DNA of 58,435 nucleotides from Sphingomonas sp. (GTDB lineage: Bacteria; Pseudomonadota; Alphaproteobacteria; Sphingomonadales; Sphingomonadaceae): assembly GCA_019753375.1 (NCBI GenBank), contig JAIELC010000118.1:1-58435 (forward strand). Reading direction: 5' to 3'. The notes below the pieces were generated by a model that had not been told where the DNA came from, did no database searches, and was given only the letters and a program-made list of their open reading frames with translations. A program made the position numbers and the translations under genes. Positions 7,657 to 16,738 of the stretch are shown here, piece by piece; within the stretch, counting starts at the first letter, position 1, and each line of letters opens with the position of its first letter.

Positions 7657-9768
7657 ATGCGACGCCCAATGCCGCCCCTTATTAAGTCAGCCTTGCAGAT
7701 GTTGGCAGCGACGGCGTTAGCGTCGGCATGTGGTTCCGCAGCGGCGCAGGATGCCCCTGCGACCGATAATGTTGCAGGCGACATTATCGTGACTGGCCGC
7801 GGCATCGATCAGGCTCCCGAGCAGCGTGGGTATGACGTTATTGTCATCGACCAAAGCCGACTGGCATCGACGGCCAGCCACCGCCTGGAGGATGCGCTCG
7901 CCGACATCGCCGGTCTTGCCTCCTTCCGGCGATCCGATTCGCGATCGGCGAACCCAACCAGCCAGGGTATCACGCTGCGCGGGATCGGTGGCAACGCGGC
8001 CAGTCGCGCGCTGCTGATCCTTGATGGCGTACCGCAGCAGGATCCGTTTGCGGGTTGGGTCGCATTTCCGGCTTATGATCCGGCCCGGCTTGCGCGCGTC
8101 AGGGTGACACGCGGCGGCGGAAGCGCGATTTGGGGACCGGGCGCAGAGACCGGGACGGTGGAACTCGACAGTCTGGTACCCGATCGCGCTGCCCCGGTTA
8201 CCGCTGGAATGGCGTATGGCAGCCGCGACAGCGTTGATGCGTCGTTGACGGGCGCGCTGATCCGGTCCGGCGGCTTCGCGACTGTTTCCGCAGCTTATCA
8301 GCGCGGCGACGGCTTTGCGCCGATCGTCGCGGCGGATCGTGGGCCGGTCGATCGGGCTGCACCGTATGAACAGGCCAGTATCGCGCTACGCAGCGTGATC
8401 CAGATCGGCGCGGCAAGCGAGTTGCAAGCGGCACTTCAGGGCTTTTCCGATCGGCGTGATCGAGGGTTGGATTTTACCGCCAACCGTAGCGAAGGGGTCG
8501 ATGCCAGCGTGCGCCTGGTCGGCGGCAGTCGGGGGCGCTGGTCGCTGCTGGGGTATGTCCAGACGCGCAATTTCGCCAGCCAGTTCGCTAGCGTGAACGA
8601 GGCGCGCACCGTCGTTTCCCCAACGCTCGACCAATATGCGGTGCCAGCCACCGGGATTGGCGGACGGGTCGATGTATCGCTGCCGGTTTGGCGCACGCTC
8701 ACGGTGCGCGCGGGAGGTGACGTACGCGCGCTGAGCGGCGAAACGCGCGAGCTGTTCAGCTATGTTTCGGGCCGGGCAACACGGCGGCGCGTTGCGGGGG
8801 GATCGACACGGACAGCGGGGGCCTATGCAGATATCGCGCTGTCGATTGGCAGTCTGAGCGTTGACGTGAACGGTCGGGTTGACAGTTGGTCGATCAGTGG
8901 CGGGCATCTGCTGGAAACGGTGCTGGCAACGGGCACGGGCGCCGTTACCAGTCGTTCACCCGATCGCACCGGCTGGGAGCCGACCGGCAGGGTCGGGTTC
9001 GGGTGGAAACCGGCAAACGCCCTGACATTGCGAGCGGCCGTCTATCGCGGATGGCGGCTGCCGACACTCAACGAGCTGTACCGTCCGTTTCGGGCCGGCG
9101 CCGATGCGACAGCCGCAAATTCTGCATTGAAACCCGAGCATTTGTCCGGGGGCGAAGTTGGGATCGACTGGCGACCCTTGCCGCGGGCGAGCCTGTCGGT
9201 CACGGTGTTCGACAATCGGCTCGATCAAGCGATCAGCAACGTTACGATCGCGCGCGGCCCGATAAACTGTCCCGGCGTTGGCATCATTTCGGCGGCCGGA
9301 TCGTGCCGTCGCCGCGACAATATTGATGCGATCCGCGCTCAGGGAATTGAGGTGGACGCATCGATCGGCCTGGGCAGCGTGGCCGCGCGCGCCAGCTATG
9401 CTTTTACGGATCCGCGGATCACGGCAACCGGCATTGCGGCGCCGCTTGATGGGCTGATACCCGCTCAAGTGCCCGCGCACCAGGCATCGGCGACCATAGA
9501 CTGGGCGCCGCGTCCGCAAGCTCATATGGCGCTGACGGCGCGTTACTCGGCGAGCCAGTTTGAGGATGACCTGAATGCACGGCGATTGCGCGGGGCGTTT
9601 ACGCTGGATTCAACGATTGCTGTGCCGATCGGGAAGCGGGTGACCGTGGAGGCTCGGGCAGAAAACCTGTTCGACGCGGTGGTCGATACCGGTTTCAGCA
9701 ACAGCGCGCGCGAGCGATCACATCCGCGCACTTTGTGGATCGGGATGAGGCTGACAGCTGCAAGGTGA
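7657..9768 (+). CDS. TonB-dependent outer-membrane receptor
   Basis: A 703-residue TonB-dependent receptor. The frame is open from a TTG at 7603; I prefer the ATG at 7657 (or 7669), which puts a basic n-region before a signal peptide ending in AAAQ. The TonB box/plug entry reads DIIVTGRG. The plug follows (LEDALADIAGLASFRR, GITLRGIGGNAASRALLILDGVP), then a long beta-barrel whose last strand ends in an aromatic/hydrophobic stretch (TLWIGMRLTAAR). Length fits siderophore or vitamin receptors. I saw no cobalamin riboswitch or Fur box upstream, so the ligand is unassigned. It is divergent from the efflux operon. Confidence 0.88.
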   Translation: MRRPMPPLIKSALQMLAATALASACGSAAAQDAPATDNVAGDIIVTGRGIDQAPEQRGYDVIVIDQSRLASTASHRLEDALADIAGLASFRRSDSRSANPTSQGITLRGIGGNAASRALLILDGVPQQDPFAGWVAFPAYDPARLARVRVTRGGGSAIWGPGAETGTVELDSLVPDRAAPVTAGMAYGSRDSVDASLTGALIRSGGFATVSAAYQRGDGFAPIVAADRGPVDRAAPYEQASIALRSVIQIGAASELQAALQGFSDRRDRGLDFTANRSEGVDASVRLVGGSRGRWSLLGYVQTRNFASQFASVNEARTVVSPTLDQYAVPATGIGGRVDVSLPVWRTLTVRAGGDVRALSGETRELFSYVSGRATRRRVAGGSTRTAGAYADIALSIGSLSVDVNGRVDSWSISGGHLLETVLATGTGAVTSRSPDRTGWEPTGRVGFGWKPANALTLRAAVYRGWRLPTLNELYRPFRAGADATAANSALKPEHLSGGEVGIDWRPLPRASLSVTVFDNRLDQAISNVTIARGPINCPGVGIISAAGSCRRRDNIDAIRAQGIEVDASIGLGSVAARASYAFTDPRITATGIAAPLDGLIPAQVPAHQASATIDWAPRPQAHMALTARYSASQFEDDLNARRLRGAFTLDSTIAVPIGKRVTVEARAENLFDAVVDTGFSNSARERSHPRTLWIGMRLTAAR

Positions 9769-9964
9769 TGCTGACCGTGGCTCGGCCCGTCATCGTGTCG
9801 ATCCCGCGATCGGCCGTCCATTGAGCGCTGTCTTGCCACCAAGCAGACCGGTCCAGAGGACGGCTTCTGGCAGACGGTGGGGCACAAGGCGTCTGGGTAG
9901 GTAATAATTATCGTTTGGGATAGTATCGCTGCGCTGAACGGATTGAACCTTCCAAGGAACTAAG

Positions 9965-10846
9965 GTGCGTAAGGGTATTATTCTTGCTGGCGGATCAGGG
10001 AGCCGTCTCTACCCGCTCACCAAGGGCGTCTCGAAACAGCTGATGCCAATCTACGACAAACCACTGATCTATTATCCTCTGTCGGTGCTAATGATGGCCG
10101 GTATTCAAGACATACTGATCATTACGACGCCCCAAGATCAGCATGCCTTTCAACTCGCATTGGGGGACGGCAGTTCGTTTGGCATCGCGCTTAGCTATGC
10201 CGTTCAGGCGGCGCCGGGCGGCTTGGCGCAGGCCTATCACATCGGCGCAGCATTTGTTGGCGATGAGCCTTCTGCGCTGATTTTGGGCGATAATATATTC
10301 TACGGCCACCGCTTGCGAGAAATGCTGACGCGCGCGTCCGGGCTTGATACCGGCGCCACGGTTTTCGGCTATTATGTCGCCGATCCCACGGCTTATGGCG
10401 TGGTATCGTTTGATGTCGATGGGCGGGTCGAGGCGATCGAGGAAAAGCCTGCCCGGCCCAAATCCAATTATGCTGTGACCGGTTTGTATTTTTACGACGG
10501 CAATGCCGTTCGCCTCGCGCGTGACTTGAAGCCATCGCCCCGCGGAGAGCTCGAGATTACCGACCTCAATCGCCTTTATCTGGAGGCTGGCGCGCTGACA
10601 GTTGAGCTCATGGGGCGCGGCTTTGCCTGGTTGGATACCGGAACGCATAATGCACTGCTCGATGCAGCTCAATTCGTCCGGATCACCGAAGAACGACAGG
10701 GGCTGAAAATCTGCTGTCCCGAGGAAATCGCCTGGCGCATGGGGTTTATCGATGATGCCAAGTTGGCACAGGTCGCGGCACCATTGCGCAAAAGCGGATA
10801 TGGCGAATATCTGATGGGTCTCTTGAACAATCAGGTGCGAATGTGA
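9965..10846 (+). CDS. rmlA: Glucose-1-phosphate thymidylyltransferase
   Basis: A 293-residue RmlA/RfbA enzyme joining dTTP and glucose-1-phosphate to dTDP-glucose, the first step of dTDP-deoxysugar synthesis. The nucleotide-binding signature [20 protein letters not shown] starts at residue 9, followed by [18 protein letters not shown] and a WLDTGTH motif are also present. The start is a GTG with AAGGA seven bases upstream. rmlB follows 110 bases later on the same strand, but rmlC and rmlD are not in the window, so the end product may differ from dTDP-rhamnose or the other genes lie elsewhere. Confidence 0.95.
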   Translation: MRKGIILAGGSGSRLYPLTKGVSKQLMPIYDKPLIYYPLSVLMMAGIQDILIITTPQDQHAFQLALGDGSSFGIALSYAVQAAPGGLAQAYHIGAAFVGDEPSALILGDNIFYGHRLREMLTRASGLDTGATVFGYYVADPTAYGVVSFDVDGRVEAIEEKPARPKSNYAVTGLYFYDGNAVRLARDLKPSPRGELEITDLNRLYLEAGALTVELMGRGFAWLDTGTHNALLDAAQFVRITEERQGLKICCPEEIAWRMGFIDDAKLAQVAAPLRKSGYGEYLMGLLNNQVRM

Positions 10847-10956
10847 GGATCGAGTATTTTCCCCGCTCGCCAAACGAACCGTTTTTGCGGCGCTTGGCGG
10901 GTCCTCCCGACATGCGGGCGCCTGGTTGCACGCCATGATCCACACGTTTCAAACCG

Positions 10957-12030
10957 ATGGCTAATATCATCGTAACGGGCGGCGCCGGCTTTATCGGGGC
11001 CAATTTTGTCCGACATTGGCGCGGTGTCGCGCCGGATGATGCGATCATCGTGCTCGACGCCCTGACCTATGCGGGCAATCGCGCCAGTCTTGACGGGTTG
11101 GAAGGCGTAGAGCTTGTCGTCGGCGATATCGGCGACGCCGATCTGGTCGCACAGTTGCTTGCCGATCGCGCCGTCGACACGATTGTGCATTTCGCGGCCG
11201 AGAGCCATGTCGACCGATCGATTAATGGTCCCGATGCGTTCCTCGCTACCAATGTGATCGGTACCCACAGCCTGCTCAAGGCGGCCCGGAGGATCTGGCT
11301 CGACACCGGCACCGGCCGTCCGCACCGTTTCCATCATGTGTCAACCGACGAAGTCTACGGCTCGCTTGGCCCGGATGACGCTGCCTTCAGTGAACTCACG
11401 CCCTATGCACCGAATTCGCCCTATGCGGCCTCAAAGGCTGGGTCGGACCATATCGTTCGGGCGTACCACCATAGCTATGGGTTACAGACCACGACCAGCA
11501 ATTGTTCCAACAACTACGGGCCGTTTCAGTTTCCTGAAAAGCTGATTCCGCTCTTTCTGATCAACGCGCTTCATGGCCGGGCTTTGCCCATTTACGGCGA
11601 TGGCATGAACATTCGCGACTGGCTGCATGTCGAGGATCATTGCCGGGGCATTGAACTGGTGATCAACCATGGCCGGCCTGGCGAAACTTACAATATTGGC
11701 GGGGGCCAGGAATTAGCCAATCTGGCGGTAATCGACCAGATTTGCGGCAGTGTTGATGCGGCATTTGCTGCAGATCCGTCATTGGCCCGCCGGTTTCCCG
11801 ATGCCCCGGCGGCTCAAGGCCGCCCAACGGCAGATCTCAAGACCTTCGTTACCGATCGCAAGGGACATGATCGTCGCTACGCGATCGATGAAAGCAAGAT
11901 ACGGGATGAGTTGGGCTACGCGCCGGCGCGCAATTTTGTGCAAGGCTTTGCCGAAACGCTCCGCTGGTATCTTGATCGCGAGGATTGGTGGCGGCCGCTT
12001 ATAGGCCTGAAACAGGCGCTGAAAGCTTAA
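10957..12030 (+). CDS. rmlB: dTDP-glucose 4,6-dehydratase
   Basis: A 357-residue extended SDR enzyme converting dTDP-glucose to dTDP-4-keto-6-deoxyglucose. The NAD-binding GGAGFIGANFVRH is at residues 7-19. HVSTDEVYGSL carries the Thr/Asp/Glu catalytic residues, YAASKAGSDH the YxxxK pair, and TSNCSNNYGP and PIYGDGMNIRDW are RmlB signatures. It lies downstream of rmlA on the same strand with a 110-base gap that contains an imperfect hairpin. It supplies an activated deoxysugar for the polysaccharide locus that follows. Confidence 0.95.
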   Translation: MANIIVTGGAGFIGANFVRHWRGVAPDDAIIVLDALTYAGNRASLDGLEGVELVVGDIGDADLVAQLLADRAVDTIVHFAAESHVDRSINGPDAFLATNVIGTHSLLKAARRIWLDTGTGRPHRFHHVSTDEVYGSLGPDDAAFSELTPYAPNSPYAASKAGSDHIVRAYHHSYGLQTTTSNCSNNYGPFQFPEKLIPLFLINALHGRALPIYGDGMNIRDWLHVEDHCRGIELVINHGRPGETYNIGGGQELANLAVIDQICGSVDAAFAADPSLARRFPDAPAAQGRPTADLKTFVTDRKGHDRRYAIDESKIRDELGYAPARNFVQGFAETLRWYLDREDWWRPLIGLKQALKA

Positions 12031-12122
12031 TGGTCAATCGGTTGGCCCAGCTTCTCGCTCAGCGCGGGGGGCGCTCCCAGCCTGTAATTACGCTGGTGCC
12101 AAGCGACGCCAGTCCACCCCGC

Positions 12123-12767
12123 CTAGTAGAGCCAATTGCTCCACTGCGCGGCCACTACCCAACCTGTATCCGTACGCCTGAACGCATAGGTTGTGCCCCA
12201 ATGGTCGGCGGTCACTGATACAAAGCCGATATCGCGCGCATTGATCGCGTTTGAAATATGATAATTGGGGGTACAGTGAGACGATAGCCGGTTGCGGAGC
12301 CACCAGCGCACCTTGATGCCCGGCTGCCAGGATTCAGATATTAAGATGGTGTGATCTGCAGGCTCTCGGGAGAGCAATGTGGCGGCGCGATGGAGCTTCG
12401 CCTGCTCTGCGCGCGATACTGGTTCGACGTTGTTGGTCGGCTGATCGATCAGAACAGAGCCTTCAATCTGGGCGCCCCGATAGACCTCATCGTTGGAGAG
12501 CGGATCAGGCGGGCTGAACCGAGCGGGTACGAACCAACCGGGCGCACGCGCGCCGGGGGGGAGGTTACTGGTGATGGTATGGAAAACCGATAGCGGTCGC
12601 CCCACGGTTTTTTCGTCGATGCAAACGGGCTCGTCCTTGCCGTCGAGCATCGCGATGGTTGCCTGAATGAGCTTTTCGTCATCATCCATTGGGGCCCGAT
12701 CATTGACCGAGCAAGCGGCCAGCGCAGCCATCGATACTAACGGTGAGAGAGAGCTTATACGGACCAT
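12123..12767 (-). CDS. Hypothetical lipoprotein
   Basis: A 214-residue protein of unknown function. The frame extends to 12878, but the Met at 12767 starts a compact lipoprotein signal (MVRISSLSPLVSMAALAAC), whereas the preceding residues look non-coding. The mature part is polar with several Trp residues near the C-terminus (VRWWLRN, GWVVAAQWSNWLY), suggesting a small folded periplasmic domain. I recognise no family. It is convergent with rmlB and divergent from the PEP-CTERM protein gene. Confidence 0.7.
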   Translation of the reverse strand: MVRISSLSPLVSMAALAACSVNDRAPMDDDEKLIQATIAMLDGKDEPVCIDEKTVGRPLSVFHTITSNLPPGARAPGWFVPARFSPPDPLSNDEVYRGAQIEGSVLIDQPTNNVEPVSRAEQAKLHRAATLLSREPADHTILISESWQPGIKVRWWLRNRLSSHCTPNYHISNAINARDIGFVSVTADHWGTTYAFRRTDTGWVVAAQWSNWLY

Positions 12768-13001
12768 AAGATATTGGATAATCCACAAAATATTCTGGAT
12801 GATGAACAATGAAACACGAACTAGTTGCAGCATTATCGTCGGATCGTCTTCCGAAATCTCTACCGTCCGCATGATCAACCTTATCCCAATTTACGTCTTT
12901 GTCGTACGGCCTCGGCACCAGTTGAACGATTTGACCTCTATCGGCCGCATTTACCATAGCGGTCTATCGCTTTTGCATTGAGGTTAAGCTATCGGTAACT
13001 A

Positions 13002-13637
13002 GTGACTACGACTTCTCCTGCTCTTCCCCGATTTGATCGGGCCGGTTTTGCCACCCTCGCGTCGGCCACATCCGCGTTGTTATTGCTGGTGGCGGTGGCG
13101 CCGCGCAATGAGCGGGCGCTTTTTTTGAGGGACGGAAGACAGCCAGCAGCTAAAGCGTTCTTGGCAGTGGTACCGCCTCTCGACCCAGTTCGAGCGCAGG
13201 TTGAACGGCGTTTATTCGATGCGATCAGCTGGCGAAGCGGTCGTGCCGCGAGTGGTCGGCCAGATGCACAGGGTCAGCAGTTTGGGCCGACAAACCAATC
13301 ATTGCCGCCGGAGGCGCTACCCGGCTTGCTGTCGAGCGGCACAGGCCCCGGCGCCGGACCGGCGTCACAAGGCGGAACATCAATAAGCGCCCCGGCCACG
13401 GCGCTGACCTTGGCAGGGGGAGACCAGCCGCCTGGCGCGACCGGAGGTATTGGCGCCGGTCCGGGGGCTCCCGGACTTCCCAATCCGATCGCTGGTGGTG
13501 TTACCGTTCCGGTCGTGGTTGCTGCCGTGCCCGAACCGTCAACTTGGGCAACGATGTTACTGGGATTTTTTGTGATCGGCGTCGCCGCCCGGCGCAGGTC
13601 GCCGACCGTCCGCCAAAAGCGTGCAACGATAGCCTAG
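13002..13637 (+). CDS. PEP-CTERM (PEPxxWA-type) sorting-signal protein
   Basis: A 211-residue probable exosortase substrate, starting with GTG. An N-terminal hydrophobic segment (about residues 14-34) serves as signal. A low-complexity Gly/Pro/Ala-rich middle follows (about 105-170). The C-terminus is a classic tripartite sorting tail: VPEPSTWA at 176-183, a hydrophobic helix, then ARRR at 196-199 and a basic end. PEP-CTERM tails are recognised by exosortases in exopolysaccharide-producing Gram-negatives. It is the only clear substrate-type protein in the window. The exosortase lies 16 kb downstream and the PrsK/PrsR pair about 2 kb downstream. The function of the mature protein is unknown. 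Confidence 0.85.
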   Translation: MTTTSPALPRFDRAGFATLASATSALLLLVAVAPRNERALFLRDGRQPAAKAFLAVVPPLDPVRAQVERRLFDAISWRSGRAASGRPDAQGQQFGPTNQSLPPEALPGLLSSGTGPGAGPASQGGTSISAPATALTLAGGDQPPGATGGIGAGPGAPGLPNPIAGGVTVPVVVAAVPEPSTWATMLLGFFVIGVAARRRSPTVRQKRATIA

Positions 13638-13683
13638 CGCGTTTTCAAATCGGGTGGAAGCACCTGACGACCTAAAAAACGCG
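13638..13683. terminator. Possible bidirectional terminator between convergent genes
   Basis: Perfect 8-bp arms CGCGTTTT (13638-13645) and AAAACGCG (13676-13683) enclose a 30-nt spacer with an inner GGTG-GAAG-CACC stem. The dyad begins right after the stop of the PEP-CTERM protein gene and precedes the end of the convergent protease gene. No separate T-run exists beyond the stem. Confidence 0.4.
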
Positions 13684-13715
13684 GTGAACCAAAAGCCTGG
13701 AGCGCCGGTTTTGAT

Positions 13716-14279
13716 TCAATCAACACCGAACCCGCTCTCGGGCTGCGCCTGTAGCGTGATTTCGTCGCCCGAAATGCTAATCGGGCCAAGCTTTGACAAC
13801 ACATTCTGTCCGAGCAGTGATACGCGCATTCCATCGTTCAAGACTGCGGCATCGATATCGGTGAGCTGACGGCCCGCCACCGCTACCTGCTTCAACGATA
13901 CGCGGGCGATGCCAGATTGGCCGCCAGCGGTCTCAATGCTTTCGAATGGACGCTGTGACCCATGCGCCAGCCCAATTCTCCGCGCATCGTCCGGCGTTAG
14001 GACTACCAGATTGGCGCCGGTATCGACCAGGAACCGAACGCGCGTTCCATTGACCCGACCCGTCACGTAAAACAGCCCGTCAGGCGCCTTTGTGATCGTC
14101 TGAAGGCGGGTGCCGGGACGCACGGATGAGGCCGGTGGTGAAGGGCGATGCGTAACCGCAAGGTTGGCCGAGAATCGGGGCGGATCCGCTACCTGCCCAT
14201 CGGGATTCGGCTCGCGATACGACCCGCATAGCAATGCCGTGGCGAAAAGGGCACCGGCCAAAGGAAAGGGCGATAACAT
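13716..14279 (-). CDS. Retropepsin-like aspartic protease (clan AA)
   Basis: A 187-residue single-domain aspartic protease-like protein. The active-site motif FLVDTGANLVVLT follows a signal-like N-terminus (MLSPFPLAGALFATALLCGSY), so it probably acts in the periplasm or at the membrane. GTRVRF before it and VSLLGQNVLSKLG near the end (the second conserved hydrophobic-Gly element) match the bacterial TIGR02281-type family. Only one DTG motif is present, so a homodimer is expected. It lies at the end of a minus-strand run behind a membrane protein and PrsR, and whether it processes exosortase substrates is unknown. Confidence 0.85.
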   Translation of the reverse strand: MLSPFPLAGALFATALLCGSYREPNPDGQVADPPRFSANLAVTHRPSPPASSVRPGTRLQTITKAPDGLFYVTGRVNGTRVRFLVDTGANLVVLTPDDARRIGLAHGSQRPFESIETAGGQSGIARVSLKQVAVAGRQLTDIDAAVLNDGMRVSLLGQNVLSKLGPISISGDEITLQAQPESGFGVD

Positions 14280-14338
14280 CGTCGTGATATCGACGAAAAG
14301 CGCTTACAGCGTGCTTAGCAGTCACGCTTACTATCATA

Positions 14339-15232
14339 TTAACCGTTACTTAGCGGCGTTTCGTGCCTGGCTGCAACCTTTTGGAGCCGCCGTCGGCGGT
14401 AGGTAAAAATGCCGCCCATCAACCCTAGGAAACCCGACAGAACCAATAACTCCGCCGCTTCCGTTAAATCGGCGCGGCGCATCGATTCAGGTGTTGCAAA
14501 GAGCACATAGTAATTCTGATCAACCCGAAATCCGGCATAGCGATAAAGCCGGATAAGTTCACCAGGCAGGCCGCCCTTGCGGAGTATCCCACGTCGAACG
14601 CTGACGGTGTTGGGCCGTTCGGTTGGCATTTCGGGGGGCAGCTCGACAAAGTATCGCAAGATCGTTTGATCAGTATCGGCTGCCACCATCGGGGCAAATC
14701 GCCGGCTCCGCCGGGCGAGGATGAAATCCTCATTAAATGCGGACGCTTTGTCGTATAGCAGGCGGCCGGTCAGTTCCACGGGCCCAACCGGCGGCGGCGG
14801 TGCTTCGTCGCTGATAACCTGACGGGCGACTGGGCCGGTCGATCTGGGCAGCAGCAGGGTGAACAAGGCGATTACCAATGCGGCGCTTGCTGCCGCGAGC
14901 GCCGCAATGAACAACGCTTTCAGCAGGCGCGACGTCGTGACAATCGCGTGGCTTAGCGATCCCCGGGGCGGCAATGGCGAACGTTGCGATCGTTTAATGC
15001 GCCGCCCGACGGGCAACAAAAGTAGCGGAGAACAAAGAACCAGCATGAGCACGAGGTAGGTCAACGCTGGATGATAAAATCCAAGCGCGTTGAATTGCCA
15101 TTCCGCCACAAAGGCAAAAATGCCCCGGTAGGTCAATTTTTGCCAAAGGAGGAAAATAGCCGCCAGCGCGATCCAGATCCGCGGCAACCAAATCAGCCAT
15201 TTGGGCTTTCGGCGTAATTTCGCGCCTTCCAC
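14339..15232 (-). CDS. Hypothetical four-helix membrane protein
   Basis: A 297-residue membrane protein that I do not recognise. It starts with GTG at 15232, with AGGAGAG upstream on the minus strand. Hydrophobic segments lie near residues 13-30, 50-75, 105-130 and 265-283, with a roughly 130-residue polar domain between the third and fourth that is probably periplasmic. The C-terminus is basic (YRRRRLQK). It lies between prsR and the aspartic protease, all on the minus strand, so a role in the same cell-envelope system is possible by context only. Confidence 0.75.
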   Translation of the reverse strand: MEGAKLRRKPKWLIWLPRIWIALAAIFLLWQKLTYRGIFAFVAEWQFNALGFYHPALTYLVLMLVLCSPLLLLPVGRRIKRSQRSPLPPRGSLSHAIVTTSRLLKALFIAALAAASAALVIALFTLLLPRSTGPVARQVISDEAPPPPVGPVELTGRLLYDKASAFNEDFILARRSRRFAPMVAADTDQTILRYFVELPPEMPTERPNTVSVRRGILRKGGLPGELIRLYRYAGFRVDQNYYVLFATPESMRRADLTEAAELLVLSGFLGLMGGIFTYRRRRLQKVAARHETPLSNG

Positions 15233-15380
15233 CCGGAAACTCTCCTCTTACTGTCGGATTACGCTGACGATGTTGGTGTTAGCCCGGTTAGTCCGGTTGT
15301 CAAACCGAAGTACCATGTCGTTGATCGATCCCCGATTTGGCCGGCCATAGGCGGGCGGGGGGCGTTGGGCCCACACGGGA

Positions 15381-16733
15381 TCAGCCCCTGGGAATGCCAT
15401 AAGTATTCATCAGATCGTACAGCATAGGCCGCGAAATATCCAATTCGCGTGCCGCTGCGGAGAGGTTGCCATTGTTGGCGGTGATCGCTTCCACAATGGC
15501 CAGCCGATCGGCGCGCTCGCGGGCGACCCGCAGCTCTGATCGCTTGACCGGTGCCGCGGCATCACCCAGGTCGAGGTCGCGTGCGGTGATCGTTGGCCCA
15601 TCGGCCATGATCGTCGCGCGCTTCACGCGATTTTCGAGCTCACGCACATTCCCTGTCCAGGGCCAATCGGCAATGGCGGCGATGGCATCGGGAGAAAATC
15701 CCTTTGCCTTGGTGTGCTTCGCATCCCGGTACCGCTGCAGGAAATGTCGGGCCAACAGCACGGCGTCACCTTGTCGCTCTGCCAAGGTCGGTACTCTGAC
15801 AATAACTTCGGCAAGGCGAAAATACAGGTCTTCGCGAAATTCACCCTGCGCCATCATCCTGGGCAGGTCGCGGTGGGTTGCCGTAATGACGCGCGCATCG
15901 ATCGGGATCATTTTGCGTCCGCCGATCCGCTCGATCACCCGTTCCTGAAGGAACCGCAGCAGCTTCACCTGGGTGCCCGCCGGCACATCTCCAATTTCAT
16001 CAAGGAAGAGCGTGCCGCCTTGCGCCATTTCGATCTTGCCGATGGTGGTCTTGACCGCGCCGGTGAAGGCGCCGCGCTCGTGACCAAATAATTCGGCTTC
16101 GAGCAGCGTGTCAGGGATGGCGGCGCAATTGATGGCCACGAAATTGCCGGTCCCGCGCGAACTCTTGGTGTGAATGGCCTTGGCAAGCAGCTCCTTGCCG
16201 GTTCCTGATGCGCCGAGCAGCATCACTGTAGCCTCTGCCGCAGCCACTTTGTCGACCGTGCGCAAAACTTCCATCATTTCTGCGGAGCCGGTAATGATGC
16301 CATCGGCGGAGGTTGCGGGCGCGCTTTTCTGATTGTCCAATTCCAGCGCATGAATATGGAAGGCGCGCGCGACGATCAGCCGGAGATCGGCAATAACGAT
16401 GGGCTTGGCATAGAAATCAAATGCGCCGAGTGCGATCGCGGTCTGCGCGCTTTCCCGCGCTTCATGTCCTGATGCGACAATGACTTTGGTTGACGGGCAC
16501 GCTGCCATGATCTCTCGCAACGCCGATAACCCTTCGGTCGCACCATCGGCATCGGGCGGCAGACCCAAATCCAGCGTCACCACGGCAGGCTTATGGTTTC
16601 GCAGCGCCGTCAGCGCAGCCTTACGGTCCGAAGCAACGATCACGTCATAGGCTTCAAAGGCCCATTCTAACTGGCTCTGCAGCCCGATATCATCCTCAAC
16701 GATGAGAAGCTTTGGTTTTGCTACGCGCGCCAT
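15381..16733 (-). CDS. prsR: PrsR-type sigma-54 response regulator of the PEP-CTERM/EPS system
   Basis: A 450-residue NtrC-family activator. The receiver domain (1-125) has the acidic pair in VEDD and phospho-acceptor Asp55 in VTLDLGLP. The AAA+ domain carries the Walker A GASGTGKE, the sigma-54 contact loop GAFTGA and the Walker B-like GTLFLDEIGD. A Fis-type helix-turn-helix closes the protein (NLSAAARELDISRPMLYDLM). The pairing with a PrsK-type kinase 5 bases upstream is the known arrangement of the PEP-CTERM-box regulator. It should activate sigma-54 promoters for exopolysaccharide and sorting genes in response to PrsK. Confidence 0.92.
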   Translation of the reverse strand: MARVAKPKLLIVEDDIGLQSQLEWAFEAYDVIVASDRKAALTALRNHKPAVVTLDLGLPPDADGATEGLSALREIMAACPSTKVIVASGHEARESAQTAIALGAFDFYAKPIVIADLRLIVARAFHIHALELDNQKSAPATSADGIITGSAEMMEVLRTVDKVAAAEATVMLLGASGTGKELLAKAIHTKSSRGTGNFVAINCAAIPDTLLEAELFGHERGAFTGAVKTTIGKIEMAQGGTLFLDEIGDVPAGTQVKLLRFLQERVIERIGGRKMIPIDARVITATHRDLPRMMAQGEFREDLYFRLAEVIVRVPTLAERQGDAVLLARHFLQRYRDAKHTKAKGFSPDAIAAIADWPWTGNVRELENRVKRATIMADGPTITARDLDLGDAAAPVKRSELRVARERADRLAIVEAITANNGNLSAAARELDISRPMLYDLMNTYGIPRG

Positions 16734-16738
16734 CCAGT

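Noticed and set aside
7409..7669. N-terminal extension of the efflux adaptor frame
   Set aside because: It contains the hairpin and Arg/Ser-rich non-protein sequence; the lipoprotein signal starts at 7405.
9769..9964. Cobalamin or other riboswitch near the TonB receptor
   Set aside because: No B12-box-like or other conserved core was found in the gaps on either side of the receptor.
11985..12218. Open frame overlapping the 3' end of rmlB and the hypothetical lipoprotein
   Set aside because: It overlaps two better-supported genes and has no motif.
12958..13001. Possible sigma-54 site before the PEP-CTERM gene
   Set aside because: GG and GC elements are 12 rather than 10 bases apart, so the spacing does not fit.
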